Below, piece after piece: positions 1-15,043 of a stretch of 64,000 bases of DNA. Each line of letters starts with the position of its first letter. Position 1 is the first letter of the stretch. The notes under the pieces were generated by a model. That model was not told where the DNA came from. It saw only the letters and a program-made list of their open reading frames with translations, and searched no databases. Position numbers and translations under genes: made by a program. Source of the DNA: Aldrovandia affinis (taxonomy: Eukaryota > Chordata > Actinopteri > Notacanthiformes > Halosauridae); contig JAINUG010000049.1 of assembly GCA_029706075.1 (NCBI GenBank), positions 3,052,418 through 3,116,417 of the forward strand, in the 5' to 3' direction.

Positions 1-732
1 TTTTAGTGTTTGGGCTGAGTTATCTTTACGGTGAGTGACCCATTTTTGGGCCAATATTTCTGTTTACACAGAGAGTAATGTTGGTGGCCGTGCATGTGGC
101 GACACGCTTGTCACCATGTAAAAAGGGTAACTCTAAAAGAGCTGAGCCACTGTTACTTAACGCACACAAACAGAAACTGTAGTTCGTCTGCACAGCTCTA
201 CATGGTTTTTAAATTGCTAAAATTACAACCATGTAGGTCGCACCGGGGCAATTATTTGCGGTCGCTCAAGTGGTACCCACAAATTTAATTCCGAGGTCGC
301 ACCATTTAAATTTTGAGCCCTGCTGACAGGCAGGTGCGCACACGCACGCACGCACGCACGCACGTACATCCACACACACACACATACATACGTCACACAC
401 AAGCACACATACATCTCTCAGGCAAGCATGAGAGAAGTCCTTCCGTGCAGCAATATGTACGCCCCGTTGCTTAGCAACACTGTGAGGCCTAGGTGGCAGA
501 ACCCAAATGCTGGTGAGGAACACAAAATGGCTATTTCACATTCAGAAGCCAGCCTACAAGAGACCGTAGAGACCACTGAGACAGCCTGACAGACCATAAA
601 GAGATGAGCCTCAGGCAGACCAGAGACTACAAATGCCCATACACACACAAATACATAAACCTGTACAAATTAGTGGCCATAAACCAGGTGGCCATGACAT
701 GCACAGTACCACACACCCATGGAGTCTTACAG
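1..732. other. no gene seen; alternating purine/pyrimidine tract
   Basis: I recognise no coding or RNA gene. Positions about 333-412 hold a degenerate CA/CG-alternating tract (ACGC units followed by ACAC and ACAT units) of the kind common in fish intergenic DNA. Confidence 0.5.
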
Positions 733-966
733 GCATTACATCACAGAGTCTACTCATTACATCACAGAGTCTACACATAACATCACAGAGTCTACTCTTA
801 ACATCATGGATTCTACTCATTACATCACAGTCTACTCATGACATCACAGAGTCTACTCATGACATCACAGAGTCTACTCATGACATCACGGAGTCTACTC
901 ATGACATCACAGAGTCTACTCATGACATCAGTCTACTCATTACATCACAGAGTCTACTCGCTGCAT
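733..966. repeat. 21-bp minisatellite, about 11 copies
   Basis: A tandem repeat of about 21 bp with consensus close to TGACATCACAGAGTCTACTCA. Most copies are full length; two have lost several bases. Many copies contain TGACATCA, one base from a CRE/AP-1 type site, so the array would present several such sites in phase. No gene was recognised within several kilobases. The tandem structure is directly visible; any regulatory role is speculation. Confidence 0.9.
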
Positions 967-1528
967 CTGAGCTGCTGTGTGATCTGATCCCTGCGCTGCG
1001 ATATGGGTGGGTTCCGTTAGATCCTCTTCCTTAACAGCACCTGAATTAAAACCGCATCACGATAACGAGTCCCGTCATTCATCCCGAACTATAGCTGGTC
1101 CTCCCAACAGGAAGGCGTGGCCCTTAAACAGTCTCGTTAAGCATAACTAACCTCCGCAGACACACACGGGCTCACCACCCCTTTCAGCCCTGACCTCGAG
1201 TGGCAGTGCCACCTAACATCAAGTAGTGCACAGATCCCTTAAGTGCAGCTCAGATATGATTCTTAACAATCTGAAGTGTGCGCACTGTGAACGAACCTGA
1301 GACACAAGTTTAAAATTGCGCGGGTCAGGCTGGATGCCGCGGTGTCTTTACCAGCCGAGCCACTCGGCGGCAAGACAATTTCTCTCATGCTTCTCCATCA
1401 CGTTAGTCCTGAAAGGATGGCATAAACCGCCGCGCTCCTGCCACAGCTCATTAAATCCCTCGCCTTGCGCGGTGGCCCAGCGTGCACTTCCACATTGGCA
1501 CTCATCGATTCTCTCTCTATTTTTCTTA

Positions 1529-4344
<2,816 letters not shown>

Positions 4345-4580
4345 GTTTTTCGGATTTTTCCCTCGTTTTTCTCCCAATTTAGTGGCACGAACTCACCGCC
4401 CACCTCTGCAGGACAAGCCACTTCCCCGAGACCAGCAATGAACCGCTTCATCCAAGACGGAACTCGCCTATTATTTTGTCCACAGGGAAGTCCTCCGTGC
4501 TCCTCGGTGAGCTCACGCCGGCTCACCTTCCCCACCTCCCCCTGGGGCGAGCAGCCGCCCGTGGCCCGAACACTTCCCCT
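4345..4580 (-). mobile_element. SINE family A, partial inverted copy
   Basis: Read on the minus strand this matches the body and tail of the tRNA-derived SINE best preserved at 62942-63330: the GGGGGAGG segment, GAGCCGGCGTGAGCTCACC, and the tail TAAATTGGGAGAAAAACG. The tRNA-like head is missing or badly diverged. Immediately downstream, 4595-4680 on the plus strand resembles the head of a different tRNA-derived element (AGGTTTGGTTCCCCC as a B-box-like stretch). Confidence 0.65.
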
Positions 4581-5610
4581 TTCACAGTAAAACTCCTCCA
4601 TGCAGTTAAGGGGCTAGGCTTGGAACCTTGAGGTCGCAGGTTTGGTTCCCCCGAGTGAGGCGCTTGAAATACAGACTTTGAAGTGAACTGCTTCAGCAAA
4701 TATCCATCTTGGAACGTAAGCTGACGGATACAGGGGACTATAGGAATGATTGATAATAATACGAATAATAAAAAGAAGGTGAGTACATCAGACAGTACTA
4801 CATCAGCACTTTCTCACAAGGACACTGCCATTCCTATCCTTAATAAGCGATTAACGCAAGATAAATACATATTTGCAACAGGAAACCACGGTCGTTTCTG
4901 ACACATAGGGTCCCATGCTGCAGATTAGCATAAAAAACGTTCAGGCAGTTCGAAATTACCATCTTGCATAACACTGCATATCTGCTAAATGGAGTATTGC
5001 AGAGTTCTGTTCATTAGCGGTGCGCTAAGTGAGAGGGGAGCCTGGAGAGAACAATCACCTCTGGCCGACCAGCTTTTACGAGTTGCCATTTTAACAAAGA
5101 GCAGTATTAAGGAGCAGGTGAATTAGCCAAGCTTTGCTGCCTGAGCTGCTGGTAATCAGTAAAAATTAAATTAAGAGTCTTGAAATAAAGCCAGGAGGTC
5201 TGTAAGGAGCACATCTGATGTGGCTTTAGCTCGGACGCCTTCACCTGGTCTGCATTCTGCAAGGAGAGGGACCACAGAGTGACCAGTGACCGCAGGGTGG
5301 GTGCACACAAACCTTGTCCACACAGGCATCAGATGCCAAGGCTAAAACCTACGGGCAATCGTTTTACCAAGTCTCATTCAAGTACATGTGCGTTTTTCTC
5401 AGTTATATCTCAGAGAGACACAAAAGGCCGATGAACCAGCCACGTGCAGGTTTTTATAAAGTGCCTTTCAGCCATCGATTTCCTAAACACTTTAAATAAC
5501 CTAGATGCGGAGATCGTTCGTAAGCACACACATTATCAGCAGCTCAGGTCCTGTACAGACTTTAGTCCACATTTTCAGTAAGGTGATATATATAATATAT
5601 GCCATTTAAC

Positions 5611-5880
5611 AGGACTGCAGAGAGGTGCTAACCCTGTGTGTGACCAAAGTCCTGCTGTTGGAATGTGACTCCGACAAACCCTTCACCAAAAGGGTACCCC
5701 CTCTGTCTAGTTCCAAAGATAAGAGTCATTGAAAAAGCACATTCTGGATGCACGGTAAATATAGCGATTCTAAAACTCATTAGGTGTTCGCACAAATGTT
5801 CAATTCCAAAACGCGGTTTGAAAATTAGTAACTACCGAGACAATTTTCACACAACTTTTGCCAAAACTTTTTACCAGGAA
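5611..5880. repeat. duplicated 270-bp block, copy 1
   Basis: This block recurs almost unchanged at 7102-7347, about 1.49 kb away in the same orientation. Copy 2 lacks 24 bp that are present here (about 5813-5836) and has a handful of substitutions and single-base indels. Both copies start at AGAGAGGTGCTAACC and end at TACCAGGAA, with different sequence outside. I do not recognise the block as a known gene or transposon. One frame encodes a cysteine-containing stretch (LVPKIRVIEKAHSGC) in both copies, but the frame is entered differently in the two copies. Confidence 0.9.
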
Positions 5881-6064
5881 CCACGTGATAAAACGGGAAC
5901 ATCGAAAGGTGTCTCCATGTGCAATGCTCGCCAGCTAGATCACCCTGTTCCGCAACCTCAAGGTCCCTTCCCTGCATCGGTCGGCCCTCCCAGCCACATA
6001 CGGGTCTGTGCTGCCCACCCCAGCGGCGGAATGAACTTCCCACAGTGGTCAAAACAGCAGAATA

Positions 6065-6410
6065 ACAGGGCCTCGGATAGCGTAGCGATCTAAAGCACCT
6101 CGCTTTGCGTCCGAAGCAAATGCAAGCTGCCTATTGCAGTCGTGGTTCGAAACCCAACTGTGCCAGACCGGCCCTGGCCGAGAGCCCCGATCGGAGGCAG
6201 CGTTTGGCTGTCCACCCCAGGGGGAGGAGGGAGGGTGAGCCAGCACAAGCTCGCTGAGAAAAGCAGAGGGTGTCTCCTGAGAGTAGGTGGGCGAGTTCCG
6301 TCTCAGAGGAGGCGGATCATCGCCGGCCTCAGGGGAATTAGCTTGCCTCGTAGAGACGGGCGGCAAGTTTGTCGGGGTAGGAAAAATCTGAAGAAAAACA
6401 AAAAGAACAG
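6065..6410 (+). mobile_element. SINE family A copy
   Basis: A tRNA-like head (CGGATAGCGTAGCGATCTAA, then GTGGTTCGAAACCC as the B box) is followed by the family body (GAGCCCCGATCGG, TTTGGCTGTCCACCCC, GGGGGAGGAGGGAGGGTGAG) and an A-rich tail. It lies between the two copies of the duplicated block at 5611 and 7102. Reading frames across it are SINE artefacts. Confidence 0.85.
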
Positions 6411-7101
6411 CAGAATCGCTGGCCATCTTCAGACACAGACAGAAGACTCTCCCCTTCAGATTGCATCTTGGACCCACTCCCACCCTTAAGCTTTGCTGTT
6501 TATTACTATGTGCTAATTTAGGTTGTTTATTGGCATCTTTTATTTGTCCTTACTGTGGTATTTGGACGTCTCTATACGTATGTTTTTTAAGATTTGCCCT
6601 ATAGTTCTAGGTTTGACACAGCTAACCTGCAGCAGTGCTTTAGTGACGATGCGCACCCGCTTGCTGGTCTGGGGATGGTGTTGGGCCTAATCTGTGTCAC
6701 TGTGCTCATATTACTTTTGTGGATGCGTTTACGTTCTCCGCCATTGTAAGTCGCTCTGGATAAAGAGAAATTAATATGAGGCAATGTAATGCAATGCTCG
6801 ATAAGGAAACACGGTAGTGCTTGCCCACTAAAGGCTCCCCAGTGAAATCGAGCATTTCAGGAAAACAATGTTGTGACCTGCTTATCCGAGAATGGCTGGA
6901 TGGGGAACTAAACAGTCAACATTTCTATGACAAATTAGTGTGTGGGTACAATGACAAAATGGCATATTGCCTGAAAATATCAGCTAACCAGCACGCTTCA
7001 GCTTATCACGAAGTGCAAAGTCACGTCTCGCTTTCAGAGCTAAATGCAGCCCTGGCCCGGGTCCCATGGCTGTGGGCATGAAAGCTGTGTAAATTGCTTA
7101 A

Positions 7102-7347
7102 AAGGACCACAGAGAGGTGCTAACCCTGTGTGTGACCAAAGTCCTGCTGTTGGAATGTGACTCGACAAACCCTTCACCAAACGGGTCCCCCATCTGTCTA
7201 GTTCCAAAGATAAGAGTCATTGAAAAAGCACATTCTGGATGCACGGTTAATATAGCGATTCTAAAACTCATTAGGTGTTCGCACAAGTGTTCAATTCCAA
7301 AACGAGACCATTTTCACACAACTTTTGCCAAAACGTTTTACCAGGAA
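7102..7347. repeat. duplicated block, copy 2 with 24-bp deletion
   Basis: Second copy of the block at 5611-5880. Its 246 bp against 270 bp is accounted for by one 24-bp deletion between AAAACG and AGAC. The high similarity implies a recent duplication or two copies of a young, unclassified repeat. Confidence 0.9.
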
Positions 7348-8865
7348 GTAAGTTGTGGTCAGAGGTGTCTGACATTGGTTATCCTAATGTGTTGCCTTGA
7401 AGAAAAAGTGACAACAGCATAGCTGAAACCCTGGACGACATTCCAGACAGTCATCCACCCCATTTCTAAAAGCAGCAGTGCACAAGAATGGCTCCCGATA
7501 TCAGGGGAGAGGCCATTCGGGAGTGGGGTTTCAAAAACCAGGTGTGTGCTGTACACCCGGACTCCTACAGTTACGGTCTGTCTGGAATATCATATTTCTT
7601 TATTGCCAGCCGGGGGGTTAAATTACAGAATATCGGTATCTCCAATTCGACACTGTTGACAGGCATCTCCTCGTGCTTGCGATCGCGGTCAAAACGCTGC
7701 GCACCAGCACGTGTGACCAGTGACGTCACGAGGCATAGACGTCACAGGGGAGTACTAATTCATGAGGCACAGGAAAGTACTATTAAATTAATGAAATTGT
7801 AAAATGTTAATAGGTTGTGCTCCCTCGTGGCAGCATATATTCTGAAAATGAATCCACTTTCAAGCACACGTTTCAGCCAAAAAAAAAAAAAAAAAAAGTT
7901 GCTGATTATTAGATTAGACTCCAACATAAGGTTCTGAAATAACTACGCAGAATAAGCAGTGTTGCTGCACATTAGTTCACTACTTCCAATAACCTTGCAC
8001 TCTAAACCCAAAGGCAGTTTCCCCACGCAGTCATATCTCTTAATCAAAACATTCAGGCCAATCCTGTGTCAAGAACAATGACAGCGTGCAAATCCCACTT
8101 TGCCATGGGAACTTAAACACAGCCAAGGCCATTTTAGCCTAAAGAGTCCACGTCCCGTGGGAATCGCAGCACGGTCATTTCACTGGAACACATGCGCTCA
8201 TTTTATTCACAGACAATATTACATAACCTTTGGAAATATTTGTTTTCTCTCAAAACAGACATGCACTGTGTAACCTTAAATCTACGAGCCTGGACACATT
8301 TTAGGTAAAATAAACAGGGCGCGTAATAGGAAGGGCTAATATGACGTTGGAAATTAAAGTTGCCTATTATTGTACATTTCAAACCGGCGAGGGTAACTCT
8401 GCTGGAACTGGGGTCGTCCCGGTTTCGTCACTACAAAGAGCAGCACTGCTTGTCAAACTTTTGTTGCAATTATGTTTGTCAGTAAATTGCTAGCTAACAA
8501 GACATGGCTGTTGACGTATTTCTGTGTTTTCACATTAGGTTACACATTGCAGAAATATCGCCAGGCAGCGCTTCCTCATTGCTGAAACCAACAGCACATA
8601 AAGTTCGCTCTAGTTAACCTTTATAAAACTGATGGGGAAACGTCTGGCCATTCGGTCCTATTCGGTCCTACACCGTTTGTTTATAACTGAGCATTGGACA
8701 AACGGTGTCAAAAAGGGGGTACACATTTGATAGCCAAGTTATTACCGTTCCACAACTGAAAGTAACAAAGTTTACACAAGACCCATCTGTTGAACCACGT
8801 TATTGCCGGAAACTTTACGCAAACTCGGAGCAAACAAATTAACAGCCAATGCTCGAAAGGGGAAT
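7348..8865. other. no gene seen
   Basis: Contains a 20-base A run at about 7880. No recognisable exon, RNA or mobile element. If the candidate exon at 8895-9002 is real, this is part of its first intron. Confidence 0.4.
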
Positions 8866-8894
8866 TAATCAACAGTGGCTATGAATATACGTAC

Positions 8895-9002
8895 GAATTT
8901 CTTTTTCCCGTCCCCGTCGTCTAGATTTTTCTTCGATTTTTTCTCCTTTCCACTCTTCGACACCCCGGCAGCTGATGCCGAGTTCCCGGACTGCGGTTCC
9001 AT
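8895..9002 (-). CDS. candidate first coding exon, unidentified lysine-rich protein (partial)
   Basis: On the minus strand an ATG at 9002 opens 36 codons, rich in small residues and then strongly basic (MEPQSGNSAS at the start, KSGKEKKSKKN in the middle, KKKF at the end). The frame reaches a good donor (TTC|GTACGT, intron from 8894) in phase 0. Without splicing it would end at TAA near 8866, giving 46 residues. The surrounding 150 bp is richer in CpG than most of the window, as expected near a promoter. I do not recognise the protein family. The next exon would have to lie at lower coordinates, and none is evident before position 1. It could equally be a chance ORF. Confidence 0.35.
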
Positions 9003-12000
9003 TCTACCGCTGTAAATCCAACCGAGACACGGCAACAAACACTCAACCAGACGGAAAAAATAAACTTGGTGGTCCCCTGTCTTCTTAAAGCGCCTGTGAA
9101 ATGCTGAGAAATTATTTATCTTTTAATTCCTTACTGGGGCGGAACTCAGAAGCGAGACCCCGAGGCCTGAGTCCAGGCTGCCGGTCTGCACACTACTCTA
9201 GATCCCTTCTCCTCGGCTCCGGCTGAAAAAAGGGAAGGAAATTTAAAAATGAGCCCACAAATAAAGGAAGCCGATATCCTCGGTGTTTTCTCTTAGATTT
9301 GTTTTACAATCTCGGTGAAATCAGATGGCTTATTTCTACTCGCAGCTACATTAAAACATGTTCAAAGCTCGACGCTATCTTGCTGGTAATCCGCGCAAGT
9401 TTGATTACTCCTCAAACACGACACTGAGTGATTGTGAAATCGCTCTCGCTTGCTAGTACTCCAACAAGTTAATTGTTATGCTGTTCGCTTTGTCCATAGT
9501 CCAGTATTTCGTTCTTATTTTCATAACTGTGATCCGTTTAAGTTAGTTTCCATAATTGCCATGGGTCCCCGTGTTTACAGGTCTAGAGCAGGGCTTCCTG
9601 TGTCGGACAGGTTGGAGCGGGCGAGGGAGGGACCAGGCACTCTGCTACACCTGAAAGCAGGAAGCACCGAGCCGAACAGGGTGAAACAGGAAAAAGAGTG
9701 CGGTTGTAAGGCAGGACAGTTTGTTGCATTGTGCACATTTTTGTTGTTTTAGCACAAGCTGTACGCCAACGTGGGTTGTCTTGGTTCTACGATTATTTCA
9801 TAATGTTCATGTATTAAAAAATAAAATTTAAAAAAAAGTTAAAATATCTTGAATTAACTAGCTATCAAGCTTGCCGGCTCGCCACAATATATAGGCATCG
9901 TGTACATGGCCAGTTTTGGGCGAGGTTATTAAATAATCTTGACGACATTTGGGCGATTGTTAGAACTCCCTTTGTTTCGTTTACCAATTTCGTTACTCCC
10001 TTTGTTTCGTTGTATTTGGCGGAGTAGAGCTGGCGTACTCTTCCGGCAAGGTGGAATATTAAACTAACAAAGAGCTCCATCCAGCGGCAGTTTCAGGGAC
10101 AATGCGCACTGTATTGCTGTAGGCCTATCTACGGCCAGGTGCTGTGCGGTATGTTGCTTTTACGCTAATATTCATGCAATTATTTAAAAACACACAAAAA
10201 TACGAAAAAAGTATTCCCAATATCGTGGATTTGTGTAAGCAATATAATATTCTCAGTTCGAAACGATCATTTAGCCTATACAATCTGGACATCTCGGAAA
10301 CGAAATAATGTTAACCCATTATGCATCTGTTGCAAGGTGTGCGTAAGTGAAATAGAGCGTTATGATCTTTAATGTCTGGGGAATGAGTGTGAGAATGTGG
10401 TTGCTCAAAGTGGCTGCAAATAACCGACGGACTGAATCATTCTAGTAAACTATTTTGTAAACTGTTTTATCTACTGTTGCATGGTTGATTTGCTTTGTGT
10501 AGGCTATTTGTATTTTGCTTTACATGCATGCTGTATGTTCGGCTGACGTCCATTTCCATTTTTAATTTTACCCATTTATACAGCTAGATATTTTTGCTAA
10601 AGCAAGTAGTATTGATTCCTATGCTCAGCGACTCAACGGCACTTTCTTTAAAAGTCAAAGTTTCTTTCTCACTAGTGCAGCTCCTTGATCTTAACCACTA
10701 TGGTGCCATACTATCGCCCGTCGTGAAATGTTTGCCTATTCCGTAAATGCTTATTTACCATATGTCTTCATGTTTTCCCACAAATATGCTGACTAAAGCG
10801 ACCCCGGTTCTTCGGTCTGCGTCCCGGTCGTCACGATTTAGTGCTGTTAGCATCTTCATAACGCTCTATGTGATTTCGACAGCTTTCTCCCTCCCCCTCC
10901 ACACACGATCACATAATCCTTAGAAATATTTATGCTTCCGAGTCACCACTTACTTTGCCCACCACATCTCCGTTGTCCCCTATCTCACAGTGTCAGCTGT
11001 GCCTATAGCACCGGATTGGTCTTAATTTTCCACATAATTCTCAGCGGCAGTCGGTGCCTACTGTGGATAAACACACATTGCTGTCAGAGCCTAGAGCCAG
11101 CACAAGTATATGTATTCATAAAATTAGACTCAATGTTCAAACCCCCCTCCCGTCCCCCAAAGAAAAACTACTTTTACACCGCGGAGTTATGTCTCCGCGG
11201 AGACTTTAGCAAGCCTACATAGAATAACTGCATCGCACCGTGGATGTCTCTTGTTAGGTTCTGTCGCAATTATTATTCAGTCAATCATAAACAACAAGAT
11301 AATTTACAATGTTAGTGTATACTATAATTATAGCTAGTCCATGTTTGGATTTTTGAAAGCGCTCCTATTTTAGTCATAGATTAATCAGTGTACATCAGCG
11401 CTCCCTTTCATAATATAGGCTATACTATTAACTTCTCAATTTAATTATGTCCCCTTTTGAAAACCAGAGTGTGTCCCTTCACAGTAACGTGTGCTATTTT
11501 GAACGCGCATATTCATGGGGTTACATTACATAGGGCAACAGAATAGCCCAAATTCAGTGCATTACCAAAAAGGTGTACCGCGGGATTTGAACTTGTATAG
11601 TGTTAATTGAATGAGAATTAAGGCACCGATGGGATATTTTGATGAGAAAGCACAGATTGTTTTGTTGTTGTTACAGCTGAGAAATGAACTTGATGGCTGT
11701 CGAGACAGAGTTAAGGCCGTCAACGCTCATTTGAAAATAACAGAGATGGATGCATGTGGGAGAAAATGGCTGCAGACTGCAATCGCAGGTGTGTAATAGG
11801 CAAAAATAATACTCCTGTTGTGGTCTGTCACACTTGACTGGCTCAACAAAGAGGCAGCCATCAAAATTAATGATGCACAGGTATCACTAAGGTAACGGTA
11901 CAGCGGGTGACAGTGCGCCGTAGGTACTTTATTAACCCCCCTCCCTCTGCCCCCCGGTATATAAACTCATGCTGAGGATCATACTCTCTAATGGACCGGT

Positions 12001-12716
12001 GTCTACCCATCCATAAAGACAATATTTCGTTTGGACTTTTCAATCAAATGCTATTCCCGTTTGCTGGAATTTTTTCCATCTAGTCTCAAGCGATAAAAAG
12101 AGGAACACTTTTTTTTAATCAGATCTACTGCCTGTTATTCAAAATTACATTTCAAATCAAACTGAATGTGTCACTTTCGATTCAAAATGGTTTTCCATAA
12201 AATGGAAGCCTTGTCAATACTCTTACTGAGACAGCAAGGGGTAATAAGGGGGTGGCCTGTGGGTGCTCGTGTGTTTGCAAAAACAAACAATTGGCTTTCT
12301 TTCAGGTAACTCAAGGTAAGCAGGTAACTCATCTGTTTTAGAATGGATTCTTCCATAAAGGCACCAATTTTCTCTCTCCGTATATTGCAGACACCAAAGG
12401 GGATATTTCATTGTTTGAATGAAACGTCCGGATGGATAAACATACCTTCGGGATTTCATGACGGTGACAGTGCAATGAGAAAACACACAAAACTGCAAAG
12501 AAGTATATCCAACTGGGTAAATAAAACACATATTTAGATAGCAAAATAAATTCCATGAGTATTATTTATGAACAATCACATAATAACATTTAAGTTCATC
12601 TCAGAAAATACTGAATATGTTGCACGGCACCTTATACAAAATAAACACATTCCACACATTATGATGCTCGACGCTTCCATGGCCGGTTGTTCGGACGTCA
12701 CGGTCGGAACTCAGTT
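9003..12716. other. intergenic, no gene recognised
   Basis: This stretch lies between the candidate exon at 8895-9002 and smim32. I see no exon, RNA gene or mobile element that I can name. Short reading frames at 9450, 10932 and 11611 show no known motif. The proximal part (9003-9240) contains several CpGs and could be 5'UTR or promoter if the 8895 exon is real. Confidence 0.4.
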
Positions 12717-12721
12717 TCAGT

Positions 12722-13033
12722 TCACTTGTAGGAGCTCCTCGCCTCCCGCAAGGACCTGTCGTAAGGCATGGACGCGAAAAATGAGTTCTTGAGCTGACAG
12801 TTTATATAAAACACGATTATTAGCACCAGCAAAAACAACAGGAGAAAAATGACTATGTAGGTGACCAGATCCGGTTTGCTGAGTTCCCCCTCGCGCAGTC
12901 CCCTGCCAGTCGGTCTCAGCAGTGCCGCTGCGCTCGCGGGCCCGTGGGAGATATTTAGGGAGGGCGCGTGTGTCGGGGTCACCAGTTCGAGCCCAGAGGC
13001 GGCGGTGGAGTTCAGTATTATCTGCCTCAACAT
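12722..13033 (-). CDS. smim32: small integral membrane protein 32 (SMIM32)
   Basis: One exon encoding 103 residues. The N-terminal half (about residues 1-50) is a weakly conserved, serine/alanine/proline-containing segment with possible N-glycosylation sites (NST, NIS). KPDL then leads into one strongly hydrophobic membrane segment (about residues 58-76), followed by a short cytosolic or lumenal tail with CQLKNSFFASMPYDRSLREA. The KPDL..TY, CQL..S.FA..P.DRSLR.AR pattern is what I recall for vertebrate SMIM32; no alignment was run. I chose the ATG at 13033 because the upstream in-frame codons lack another ATG and the start MLRQIILNST resembles the family start. A possible splice acceptor (TGCTTTCAG) at 13062 suggests a 5'UTR intron. 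The protein's function is unknown to me. It shares strand and neighbourhood with trpc7, consistent with human SMIM32-TRPC7 synteny. Confidence 0.88.
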   Translation of the reverse strand: MLRQIILNSTAASGLELVTPTHAPSLNISHGPASAAALLRPTGRGLREGELSKPDLVTYIVIFLLLFLLVLIIVFYINCQLKNSFFASMPYDRSLREARSSYK

Positions 13034-13061
13034 TCCTCTTCGCGGTTTCTTCAATATTCAG

Positions 13062-14964
13062 CTGAAAGCACAACTCGAATGCGTTAGAATCACATGTAAG
13101 CCTACATTTGTATAAATGACCAACAGCGATGACAAAAAAGACCTCGCGGAACAGCCTACTGCAGCTATAATTGCCTAAAGCGAAAGCTATGACTTCAACG
13201 GCTCAATAATACGTTGAAAGTAGATATGCTGTAAACCCACATCGAATTAAATACATTGATACAGACTCGCATTTGTTAATCCATAAATGACCAGATCATA
13301 TGATATACTATGCCGTTACTCACTTCCAGAGCGGTGTAGACTGCACACCGCAGGTAAGGTTGAGTACGTGAATTCCTGTTTCTGCATTCCTCAAATTCTC
13401 ACCCTCCTCGGCACCCTCTCTGTTAAGGAAATGCGCACCTGCCGGCGGGGTGCGCTTTGACCTGCGATAAATCCGTAATACCTATAGGTTCAATAGCTAG
13501 AACAGAAGATTTTTATCCGTTTACCAGATATTAGCGCTTTTCCTCAGGAGTTCCCACGTTTACTTGTATATTAACAACGGGGTTTTTTCTATATGGGTCC
13601 ACAGTCAAAAAACTTCTGTAAATCTGTGTCCAATGATTTTTCTTCTGTTAAATTGAAGTTAAAAATGGTAAAGTTCGAACACTGCTTCGGAGTTAGCTCA
13701 CTTTAAACCTTCTACTCGAAGGAGTTGATGAAAATTGAGTGTTTCATTAGCCTCTCCTTGTAATTGGTTCCACAAATCCCAGCAGATTTTTTCTCAACGG
13801 TTTTGTGGTTCGCATTAAGCAATCAAAACATCTGTCCGAAATATTGTTATTTGCGACGGAGAATGAAATCCAGGTGTTCTTTCAAACTGATTTCAAGAAA
13901 CATTCCCTCATGCGCACATTCCCTGTTGAAACCAGGGTCGGCTATACTGTGGCTTGACCGCATTGTAACAAGTGCACGTCCTTTAAATGGAATGGAGCAG
14001 AAAAACGCACTCCAGTTCGCCCTGCTTTCCTTGTCTCCTCATTCTGTCGCGTTTTATATCCAGTGAAAGTCGATACAAACCCCCGTTGATTTTTTCCTCG
14101 ACCGTTCCCGAATAAAGAAATCGATGCAGCTCAGATTCTTAGAAAAAAATACGACACGCTCCAGGTTGCTGCCTGCCAAAACAGCTACAGACGGGTGGAG
14201 GTGGAAAATACATTCGGGAAGCTCGCACCGGGCTTCGCTGCGTGGAGAGTCATCGAACACAGACGTGTGAAAACATGTGACGCTTCTCGTTCGCCGCAAC
14301 TCTTCATTTAGAAAGAGGTGACTGGAACAGTTTCAGGACGGTGCAGAATGTCTCGGGGGTGTACAGGGAGAGGTGAATTTGAGTCCTGCGGTTAAAGGGG
14401 CGGCCTCGTCCGTAAACACGTCCGTGAGACCGACACTCACGAAGAAAACAGGCTCTGATTAAAAAACAACAACCCTGTGACTGAGTAACTCCACTGTCTC
14501 CAGTAGTTTTAAGACCCCCTCCCCCACCCCACAACCACAAATAAACCATTATGCACGCACACAGAAACAATACAAATAAACATACTATTTTATACTCTTA
14601 CTCTTACAAACACACACACACACACACACATACCTGACAGTATCAGAATTCAAGGCAAATTCAGGCTTTTCTGTCCTCCTTTCTTCCCTGTGGCTATCAG
14701 TGAACAGTGAACCCAAACACCAGGCAACACAGCAAAGGCCTTTTACTTGATTGTTTTATTGAAGCTTGGGTCTAAAGGGTAGAAAAGGGTTGTTTTTGAC
14801 ACAACGGCAAGACAAGATCTAAATTATGTCTGTTTAAAAACATGTCTGTGTGTAGCTAATGAAAGGTTAAAGATAAATTGAGCTGGAATCAGAATATCAG
14901 GCTACTTTGATACTTCCAAGATATCCCATGGTATGAGTCTTTATAGGGTTGTGTTGTGTTTGTG
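13062..14964. other. region upstream of smim32, no further gene seen
   Basis: This is the 5' flank of smim32 on its transcribed strand and probably includes its promoter and any 5'UTR exon. No TATA box or other element can be assigned with confidence. A short (CA)n run is at 14608-14630. Confidence 0.4.
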
Positions 14965-15043
14965 CTTCTGTGTGGCTCAGTAAGTATAGCATGGTGTTGA
15001 CAATGCTTAGGTTGTGGGTTTGTTTCCGATTGGGACCACATAC
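14965..15043 (+). mobile_element. SINE family B, 5' part (split by LTR)
   Basis: A tRNA-like head: TGTGTGGCTCAGTAAGTATA as the A-box side, GGTTGTGGGTTTG as the B-box side, ending GGGACCACATAC. It continues after the LTR at 16064. Intact relatives are at 41486-41632 and 51211-51360. Joining the two halves through the single CATAC restores the order of the intact copies, so this SINE was present before the LTR inserted. Confidence 0.9.

Noticed and set aside
6049..6489. Open frames of 115-144 residues on both strands
   Set aside because: They run through a SINE copy; the same frames recur at other SINE copies (4191-4601, 62964-63303).
14972..15035. Possible tRNA gene
   Set aside because: A/B-box-like sequence belongs to a SINE head with a retroposon tail; no complete cloverleaf and multiple copies in the window.
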